A DNA stretch of 6,330 nucleotides from assembly GCA_046481785.1 (NCBI GenBank), contig JAWOJF010000328.1, positions 1 to 6,330 on the forward strand, written 5' to 3'. Below are positions 1 to 4,905 of the stretch, in pieces (position 1 is the stretch's first letter; the number at the start of each line of letters is the position of its first letter). This DNA comes from JAWOJF01 sp046481785 (GTDB taxonomy: Bacteria; Bacteroidota; Ignavibacteria; Ignavibacteriales; Ignavibacteriaceae). Under the pieces are notes generated by a model. That model was not told the origin of the DNA, made no database searches, and saw only the letters and a program-made list of their open reading frames with translations. The position numbers and the translations under genes were made by a program.

Positions 1-77
1 ATTGCAATTTGATGATTTTCCTGAGCATAGGACTGAAGCAAGCATAAAGCGAGCAATGCAATAAATGGTATTCTCAT
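1..77 (-). CDS. N-terminus of a secreted protein (partial, runs off left edge)
   Basis: Reading leftward from the ATG at 77-75, 25 codons are open to the window edge. They begin MRIPFIALLALCLL and continue QSYAQENHQIA. This is a typical Sec signal peptide: one basic residue, a hydrophobic core rich in Leu, Ile and Ala, then S-Y-A as a probable signal peptidase I site before Gln-Glu. There is no lipobox-type Cys at the cleavage point, so a periplasmic or exported protein is more likely than a lipoprotein. The body of the protein is outside the window and its function cannot be told. It points the same way as the GH2 gene on the right, so the two may once have been closer neighbours in one carbohydrate locus; that is inference. 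The start is supported by a promoter-like box about 50 bases upstream. Confidence 0.72.
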   Translation of the reverse strand, partial: MRIPFIALLALCLLQSYAQENHQIA

Positions 78-127
78 GGTCTGATGAATAAGTAACTATT
101 TTACAGGTTTATATTTGTGACTCAGAT

Positions 128-135
128 CAAAAATA
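128..135 (-). promoter_or_regulatory. Bacteroidota-type -7 promoter box for the leftward gene
   Basis: Read on the minus strand this is TATTTTTG, an exact match to the Bacteroidota -7 consensus TAnnTTTG. It lies about 50 bases upstream of the start codon at 77, a normal distance. I do not see a good -33 TTG element at the expected spacing; that position is occupied by the inverted repeat at 141-164. In AT-rich DNA the 8-base pattern can arise by chance, so its position is the main support. Confidence 0.45.
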
Positions 136-140
136 GCAAG

Positions 141-164
141 AAGTTTTTAACTACGTAAAAACTT
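141..164. promoter_or_regulatory. Inverted repeat upstream of the -7 box (possible operator)
   Basis: The arms AAGTTTTTA (141-149) and TAAAAACTT (156-164) are perfect reverse complements around a 6-base spacer. An alternative outer pairing AGCAAG (135-140) with CTTGCT (162-167) overlaps it. The repeat sits where the -33 region of the leftward promoter should be, so a dimeric regulator could bind here, or the sequence could be a terminator-like hairpin. Nothing in the window identifies a regulator. The stretch 168-280 shows no gene and no other structure that I can support. Confidence 0.35.
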
Positions 165-284
165 GCTGATAATTATACTGACTAATAAAGTATGTATAAT
201 TTGAATACCTGTCAGCGGCTTCTATTTGAATTTTTAGTCGCTAATCTCCCCATTAGTCCAAGTTTGTAAAAAAAACAAAAAACT

Positions 285-309
285 GGTTCAGGCGCCTGCC
301 TGAACTTTT
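285..309 (+). terminator. Hairpin plus short T-run opening repeat copy 1
   Basis: GGTTCAGGC pairs with GCCTGAACT (one terminal G-T wobble) and is followed by TTTT. This is the counterpart of the terminator at 4405-4432, but there is no plus-strand gene upstream for it to terminate. It may stop stray transcription towards the leader of the central gene, or simply be part of the mobile repeat. Confidence 0.4.
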
Positions 310-475
310 ATTGATTTTTCGAACCGGCAAGCTTTTCAATTTCTGCATGTAAGATGCCTCTAAACCTAAAGGCCTAATGCCTAAAACCCATTATCTCTTC
401 TCTTGCTCAATACCCGCACTCCAGACTGCTTTTGACCCTTCCCGCAGATATTTCTGTTTCGCATATTTTCGTGTA

Positions 476-493
476 CCATCCCTGAAGGGACGG
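476..493. repeat. Imperfect palindrome in repeat copy 1
   Basis: CCATCCC and GGGACGG flank the loop TGAA. One A-C mismatch on the plus strand becomes a G-U wobble when read on the minus strand. The site and its flanks are identical in copy 2 (4596-4613). Confidence 0.5.
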
Positions 494-568
494 AATGAGG
501 GGTTATGTATGCGGAGGTGTTTGTTTAGTATCTGTATCTAAATAAATCAGAAGTATGAAAAATAATTG

Positions 569-625
569 CCCCGGCCTTTAGGCCGGGGGATTTATAAGGG
601 TATAAGGAGTCAGGGCTTTAGCCCT
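569..625. repeat. Pair of TTTA-loop palindromes in repeat copy 1
   Basis: Two perfect palindromes share the loop TTTA: CCCCGGCCTTTAGGCCGGGG at 569-588 (8-bp arms) and AGGGCTTTAGCCCT at 612-625 (5-bp arms). Both are unchanged in copy 2, although the bases around them differ. Short GC-rich palindromes with a TTTA/TAAA centre resemble REP-type repeats; no REP-associated transposase is in the window. Confidence 0.7.
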
Positions 626-650
626 TTAATTAATATATTCATATACCCCG

Positions 651-1072
651 ATAGGTAAAAGCTATGCCTTTGTTGAAATTATATTTACAGGCTTTGCCTG
701 AATTTCTTTTAACCATGTTTATCCGAATTGAACAAAAGTCTACTTATATAAATGAATTACAGTAATTCATCCCCTCCATTCGGTTAATATTTCTAAATCT
801 TCCCGCAAGGTACCTCTTCCCTCAAATATTGATGAGATTGAAAAAATTTAAAATTCTAACAATCAAGAGGCGAATGAGCGGATGGTGGTGCAAGATTCTA
901 AAGTTAGTTATATACCTGTTTAAAAGTAAATTTTAAACAAATAGATAAATTTTTAATTTCGGGTTTTATACTATCAAATTCAGATATAAAAACCTTAAAT
1001 TCAATAGTATCTTAAACCTATTTAAACGTTTTGCGTAAAAAGTACCAAATCTTAAATAATAAATTTAAACTA
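651..1072. other. AT-rich intergenic leader with small inverted repeats
   Basis: I see no gene here. The stretch holds several small palindromes: CAGGC-TTT-GCCTG at 688-700, ATGAATTA-CAG-TAATTCAT at 752-770 (8-bp perfect arms), and GTTTAAAA-GTAAA-TTTTAAAC at 918-938 (8-bp perfect arms). An imperfect repeat at 968-1010 has ATACTAT/ATAGTAT outer arms and four further pairs inside. The last lies about 60 bases before the start codon and could sit in the 5' leader of the central gene. No convincing TAnnTTTG promoter box was found. In DNA this AT-rich, some short inverted repeats are expected by chance. Confidence 0.5.
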
Positions 1073-2980
1073 ATGAACAAAATCCTTATTATCATTTTAT
1101 TAACTGGAATAACATTATATAATTTCGGACAATCGGACAATGAGTTCTGGTTTGCAGCACCCGATGTTACTGCAGGGCATACATGTGGTACAAATCCTAC
1201 GCCAGGCCACGGACGACCGGTTATTATAAACATAACCGCTGAGCAATCCACAAATGTAATAATTGAAATGCCCGGAAATCCTGCATTTACACCAATTGAG
1301 TTTTCTCTGTCAGCCGGTGAAAGCCGATGGCAGGAAATTGCCCCTCCTTTTATGCCTGACATTTATGAGAATTTCCCGATGAGTTATCCTCCCTTAAATG
1401 GTCAAACTATGCAGAAAAAAGCTTTTCATATTACATCCTACCCTGGCAATATAACTGCTTATTATGAATTGAATAACGATTGTAACCGCGATATTTTTGC
1501 TTTAAAAGGAAGAAATGCCCTTGGGACTGATTTTTATGTCTCAACACAAAATTACTGGAGCAATGGTAGTTATACCCCCATACCATATAGCGGGTTTATT
1601 ATAGCTGCCACAGAAGACAATACAACCATTGAAATTAGCCGTAACGGGCAATGGCAATTTTTTCCAGGGTCACCAACTGTTGAAACAATTGTACTTAACC
1701 GGGGAGAAACCTTTGCTTTTGTTGCCAGCAGCCAGGATGCTGCACAACATATTATGGGGGTAAAGGTCCATGCAAATAAAAAAATTGCCATTACCTGGTA
1801 TGATGACTCTGTTGCAAAAGGAAGTTGTCGCGATATAATCGGTGACCAACTGATCCCTGTTAACTATATAGGTAGAAACTATATTGTTATGAAAGGAGAT
1901 GTGCAAGCCACTAATGGTGGTGAGCGTTTTTTTGTTACAGCCACGGAAAACAATACTGATGTTTTTGTTGACGGGATATTAAAAGTAACTCTTAATGAAG
2001 GCCAGACTTACAATGAGGAAATAATAAATCTTGTTGTGCAAATCTATACTTCTCAACCGGCTTATGTAAATCATATTACCGGTATAGGAGGCGGTTGTGA
2101 AATTGGTGGGGCAACCCTGCCAACTACAGATGGATGCACAGGTTCGCATAAAGTATCGTCTAAACGCAGCAATAATACAATTGATCCTTTTCTTTTAAAC
2201 CTTATGGTTAGAAATGATAACAATCCTTCAAGTCCGTTTTATAATAAAAGCATAGAAAATTTTGAAATAGTTACCGGTGTAGACACCTTTAAAATACCGG
2301 CTTTCTATTTTTCTTTTTTAAATGACAGTTCCTGGGCCTATTTAAAAAATGAAGTGGCAGTAAGATCATTTATTTTCAACATAATTACTCCCGGCACCAC
2401 TTATTCAATTATTAATACACAGGCAAAATTTCACCTCGGTGTTCAAAATGGCAGTGCCGGAGCTGGCGGCAAATACGGTTACTTCAGTGATTATTCATAT
2501 AACAGGGGCAAGGCAGGTATCGGGGGAAGTAATGGACCTAAAATAAAAAATTATTGTTCTTTAGATTCAATTTTCTTAGTTGCTGAAGGAGGGTATAATT
2601 ATAAATGGTTTTGTCAGGATTCACCCGGAGATTCCATTTATTTAAGCAGCACTACTTCAGATGCAGTGGTTTTTAAACCTGCAGATTATGGAATAAATAA
2701 ATTTGGTGTTAGTATATCACGATCATGCAGTGCAGATACAGTTATTTTCCTTCAGGCAAGATACATTGAACCCCCTATTGCAGAATCAGACATATCTAAA
2801 GAAAATGCCTGCTCGGGTGAACCTGTTACTCTTATAAATAATACCGACATGACTTTAGCAAGTGCAATTCGTTGGACGGTGGGTGAGAATATCAACGATT
2901 CAATTGCATATCCTTACATATACAGTTTGGTTAATAATACAGACAGCATAATTGAAAAAAAATTTGTTCTTGTAGCCTAG
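1073..2980 (+). CDS. N-terminal part: signal peptide and IgGFc-binding-like domain (635 aa)
   Basis: This is the product expected without readthrough. It opens with MNKILIIILLTGITLYNFG and then Gln, a clear Sec signal peptide with probable cleavage before Q20. Residues 22-75 are an aromatic, beta-rich start (NEFWFAAPD). The segment around 141-190 (ALKGRNALGTDFYV, later IIAATEDNTTIEI) and 250-350 (GDQLIPVNYIGRNY, then ERFFVTATENNTDVFV) follow the pattern of the bacterial IgGFc-binding-protein N-terminal family, which I recognise by motif only. Residues 440-480 are Gly/Tyr-rich (KYGYFSDYSYNRG). An Ig-like stretch with Cys495 and Cys514 follows. The last 65 residues begin a PKD-like module that is cut off by TAG. 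No membrane anchor or sorting signal remains, so a truncated product would probably be released into the periplasm. Confidence 0.8.
   Translation: MNKILIIILLTGITLYNFGQSDNEFWFAAPDVTAGHTCGTNPTPGHGRPVIINITAEQSTNVIIEMPGNPAFTPIEFSLSAGESRWQEIAPPFMPDIYENFPMSYPPLNGQTMQKKAFHITSYPGNITAYYELNNDCNRDIFALKGRNALGTDFYVSTQNYWSNGSYTPIPYSGFIIAATEDNTTIEISRNGQWQFFPGSPTVETIVLNRGETFAFVASSQDAAQHIMGVKVHANKKIAITWYDDSVAKGSCRDIIGDQLIPVNYIGRNYIVMKGDVQATNGGERFFVTATENNTDVFVDGILKVTLNEGQTYNEEIINLVVQIYTSQPAYVNHITGIGGGCEIGGATLPTTDGCTGSHKVSSKRSNNTIDPFLLNLMVRNDNNPSSPFYNKSIENFEIVTGVDTFKIPAFYFSFLNDSSWAYLKNEVAVRSFIFNIITPGTTYSIINTQAKFHLGVQNGSAGAGGKYGYFSDYSYNRGKAGIGGSNGPKIKNYCSLDSIFLVAEGGYNYKWFCQDSPGDSIYLSSTTSDAVVFKPADYGINKFGVSISRSCSADTVIFLQARYIEPPIAESDISKENACSGEPVTLINNTDMTLASAIRWTVGENINDSIAYPYIYSLVNNTDSIIEKKFVLVA
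2978..2980 (+). other. In-frame amber stop (TAG) inside the gene
   Basis: The context is GTA GCC TAG GGG CCT. The same frame stays open for 462 more codons after it and encodes family-typical domains. The other complete stops in view, at 4367-4369 and at the GH2 end (4906-4908 on the minus strand), are both TAA. Aligning this module with the later one around 3720-3850 places the amber codon opposite TAT (Tyr, 3776-3778), so a one-base Tyr-to-stop change is the simplest origin. Confidence 0.85.
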
Positions 2981-4369
2981 GGGCCTTTCGGTTCATGTCC
3001 AAGCACTGATACCGTTTATTTAAAGGTATTTCCTGAAGTTAAAGCCAATTTTTCAACAGATAGAACCGATTACCAGATCAATGATACGGTACAGTTTCAG
3101 AATTTATCTGAAGGTTATAAAATTGAATCCCATTGGGATTTTGGCGATGGCATACTTTCAGATGAAGAAAATCCCGCACATATTTATTACCCGGAGAAAG
3201 ACACCATTTTTTCACCTCAGCTTATTGTTACAGATTCAATAGGGTGCAGTGATACCTTGTATAAGGATTTATCCCTTTATTATTATCTGATCTCAGGATT
3301 TATTGCTTCTGATTCAGCAGGTTGCAGTGAGTTTGCTGTTGAGTTCATCAATCAGTCAATTGGCGCTGTATCCTATGAATGGGATTTTGGCGATGGGGAA
3401 ACTTCCGATATTAAGAATCCCATAAAATCATTTACAAATACAACTGATACTGATATTTGGAGAAAAGTAACCTTGATAACAACCGGTTTTTCAGGAAATA
3501 AAGATACCTCATTTCAATCTATTCATATTTATCCTGATTTTGATTTACATATAAACAAAGATGGTAAAAGACTATTTGAAGTATTCTCTGAAAATCTCTG
3601 CTCCTACGATTCATTATCTGTAATTGATATATATCAATCTCCCTATATTTTAAAACAGTTTTGGGAAATAAATGGAACTTCCTTTGAGCAGAATTCAACA
3701 ATTCAGGCGTTCACTTACCCGATACCGGATAACAATACCGACAGTGTCGAAATGCATAAGATAAAACTAACTTTATATGGAACAATGTCTGATGCATGTT
3801 ACACAAGTGATTCAGCAATTGTCAAAGCTTTTCCGGAAGTATTAGCTGATTTTTATACTGACAAAACTGTTTACTATAGTGGAGATTCAATACATTTTTA
3901 TAACCAATCAAACAGAAATAACCTCAACTATATATGGGATTTTGGCGATGGTACCACAAAGACCGAAAAAGATCCATTTCATCAATATCAGACATTAATA
4001 AATTCAAATTTTTCAGTTAGCCTTGTTGCTTATAGCGAATTCTGCAAAGATACCAGTGAAAAGGAACTAACTATTTTACAACAGGTTTCCTCTTATAATA
4101 ATCCCATAAACGAAAGTCAAATTCTTCAGGTTTACCCAAATCCTTTTGACAATTATTTTTCTGTACAGATAAAAACTGAAGCAGATGAAAGTGTCAAAAT
4201 TGAAATAACTAATTATGAAGGTAAATCCATTAAAACCCTTGCTAATTCTGTATTCAAAGCTGGAAATCATTCAATCGGGTCAGATTGTTATGAATTAAAG
4301 CCGGGAATGTACTTCCTTAAAGTATTTATTGGAGATAATTTAAAAGTTTTTAAAATAATAAAAAAGTAA
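2981..4369 (+). pseudogene. C-terminal remnant: PKD modules and T9SS type A sorting domain
   Basis: This is the same frame as the N-terminal part, directly after the amber codon. The first open codon of start type is TTG at 3257, but it falls inside a domain after the first PKD core, so independent translation is unlikely. Three canonical PKD cores WDFGDG lie at 3134-3151, 3380-3397 and 3935-3952 (residues 688, 770 and 955 of the joined protein). A PKD-like module without the DGD core precedes the first and the third. The tail contains VYPNPFDNYFSVQI with Tyr1021, then GMYFLKVF and a basic end KIIKK, the pattern of the type IX sorting domain (type A, Por-secretion tail). This domain directs outer-membrane translocation and is normally cleaved off. 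The A-tract and hairpin of repeat copy 2 follow within about 35 bases. Confidence 0.8.
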
Positions 4370-4404
4370 TCCCCTATAATCCATACTATAATAAAACAAA
4401 AACT

Positions 4405-4432
4405 GGTTCAGGCGTCCGCCTGGACCTTTTTT
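4405..4432 (+). terminator. Probable intrinsic terminator of the central gene, provided by the repeat
   Basis: GGTTCAGGCG pairs with CGCCTGGACC (4405-4414 with 4417-4426, one G-T wobble) and is followed directly by six T. It starts 36 bases after the TAA at 4367-4369 and is preceded by an A-rich run, the usual layout of a factor-independent terminator. The structure belongs to the repeat, since copy 1 has the same hairpin. Confidence 0.65.
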
Positions 4433-4595
4433 GATTTTTCGAACCGGAAAGCTTTTCAGTTCCTGCATGCAAGATGCCTCTATGCCTAAAGGCCTAATGC
4501 CTAATACCCATTATCTCTTCTCTTGCACAATACCCGCACTCCAGACTGCTTTTGACCCTTCCCTCAGTTGTTTCTGGTTTGCTTATTTTTGTGTA

Positions 4596-4613
4596 CCATC
4601 CCTGAAGGGACGG
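4596..4613. repeat. Imperfect palindrome in repeat copy 2
   Basis: Identical in sequence to 476-493: CCATCCC and GGGACGG arms around TGAA. Confidence 0.5.
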
Positions 4614-4688
4614 AATAAAGGGTTAAGTATGCGGAGGTGTTTATTTAGTATCTGTATCTAAATATATCAGAAGTATGAAAAATCATTG

Positions 4689-4745
4689 CCCCGGCCTTTA
4701 GGCCGGGGGATTTATGAGGGTATCAGGCATCAGGGCTTTAGCCCT
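4689..4745. repeat. Pair of TTTA-loop palindromes in repeat copy 2
   Basis: Same two perfect palindromes as in copy 1, at 4689-4708 and 4732-4745, with no change in either, although the spacer between them carries several differences. Confidence 0.7.
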
Positions 4746-4768
4746 TTATCTAAAATATTTATATACCC

Positions 4769-4828
4769 CGTTCGGCAGGCAGGAGCCTTTAAGAATAAAT
4801 ACGGCTCAGGCACAGCCTAAGCCGAACG
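4769..4828. repeat. Cloverleaf-like nested inverted repeat at the right end of copy 2
   Basis: The outer arms CGTTCGGC (4769-4776) and GCCGAACG (4821-4828) are perfect. They enclose GAGCC/GGCTC (4783-4787 with 4803-4807) and AGGC/GCCT (4808-4811 with 4815-4818). Copy 1 does not share this; its corresponding end has only the small CAGGC-TTT-GCCTG hairpin. It could be an alternative end module of the repeat or a separate small palindromic element. Confidence 0.45.
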
Positions 4829-4856
4829 AGGAGAGGCTGAATTTGAATTTATTTTC

Positions 4857-4889
4857 AGCTTTCCAAAAGTTCCAAACTTTTGGAAAGCT
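4857..4889. terminator. Strong hairpin beyond the GH2 stop codon (putative 3' end of its transcript)
   Basis: The arms AGCTTTCCAAAAGTT (4857-4871) and AACTTTTGGAAAGCT (4875-4889) are perfect over 15 bp with loop CCA. It starts 16 bases after the GH2 stop codon on the minus strand. Read leftward, the bases after the hairpin are GAAAATAAATTC, not a T-run, so it is not a textbook intrinsic terminator. It may block 3' exonucleases or work with a factor. A shorter overlapping pairing, GCTGAA (4836-4841) with TTCAGC (4854-4859), competes with it. Confidence 0.5.
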
Positions 4890-4905
4890 TTTCCATCTGC
4901 AACCA

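Larger units (their letters stand above)
281..650 (+). repeat. Copy 1 of a ~370-bp palindrome-rich direct repeat
   Basis: This stretch aligns with 4401-4770 without any net insertion or deletion. I count about 34 differences by hand, roughly 91% identity. A shared A-rich run just before 281 extends the similarity slightly with a one-base length difference. In order it contains a hairpin with T-run (285-309), a conserved block with three CCTAA-type short repeats (about 365-385), an imperfect palindrome (476-493), and two perfect TTTA-loop palindromes (569-588, 612-625). It ends in ATATACCCCG, after which the copies diverge. No transposase, terminal inverted repeat or target-site duplication is visible. 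No plus-strand gene lies immediately upstream, so this copy is not the 3' end of a recognisable gene. A REP- or MITE-like non-autonomous element is the best guess. Confidence 0.85.
1073..4369 (+). pseudogene. T9SS-exported surface protein with IgGFc-binding-like and PKD domains, split by an in-frame amber codon
   Basis: One frame runs from ATG 1073 to TAA 4367-4369: 1098 codons counting a single internal TAG at 2978-2980, then the stop. The order is signal peptide (1-19), N-terminal beta-rich region, IgGFc-binding-like domain (about 140-350), Ig-like segment (about 490-565), PKD and PKD-like modules (about 570-1000), and T9SS sorting tail (about 1014-1098). Such proteins are exported through Sec and then T9SS and act at the cell surface, often in adhesion or as large extracellular scaffolds; the ligand here is unknown. 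The ATG at 1073 is preferred over the upstream TTG at 1031 because the signal peptide begins right at it. If the TAG is real and not read through, the sorting tail is lost and surface anchoring should fail. The gene is flanked by two copies of a direct repeat and is more AT-rich than the GH2 gene. Confidence 0.82.
4401..4770 (+). repeat. Copy 2 of the ~370-bp palindrome-rich direct repeat
   Basis: Direct-orientation partner of 281-650, offset by exactly 4120 bases along its whole length. Its palindromes lie at 4405-4426, 4596-4613, 4689-4708 and 4732-4745. It begins 31 bases after the stop codon of the central gene. A reading frame of 76 codons (4431-4661) crosses it, but copy 1 has a TAA in that frame and most differences between copies change the amino acid, so it is not a protein gene. 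At its right end the sequence departs from copy 1 into a different inverted repeat (4769-4828). Confidence 0.85.

Noticed and set aside
361..385. CRISPR-like array from the short CCTAA/ATGCCT repeats
   Set aside because: The units are 6-7 bases with no regular spacers; they are part of the larger repeat.
1031..1072. TTG at 1031 as the start of the central gene
   Set aside because: It adds 14 basic, polar residues in front of a complete signal peptide that begins at ATG 1073.
1018..1906. Minus-strand open frames under the central gene (1018-1362, 1570-1791, 1670-1906)
   Set aside because: They overlap well-supported coding sequence on the other strand and show no recognisable motifs.
2978..2980. 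Genetic-code reassignment of TAG
   Set aside because: Only one such codon is seen, the other genes end in TAA, and a single nonsense mutation or read error explains it; one codon cannot establish recoding.
3257..4369. A separate gene starting at TTG 3257
   Set aside because: The frame is open back to the amber at 2978, a PKD core lies upstream of 3257, and the codon falls in mid-module.
4431..4661. Open frame of 76 codons in repeat copy 2 (and the matching 54-codon frame 377-541 in copy 1)
   Set aside because: Copy 1 has a TAA in the longer frame. In the shared part most differences change the residue (about 9 against about 3 silent), so no protein-level constraint is visible.
281..4770. 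Composite transposon or classical insertion sequence
   Set aside because: No transposase, no terminal inverted repeats at the repeat edges and no target-site duplication could be seen in either copy.
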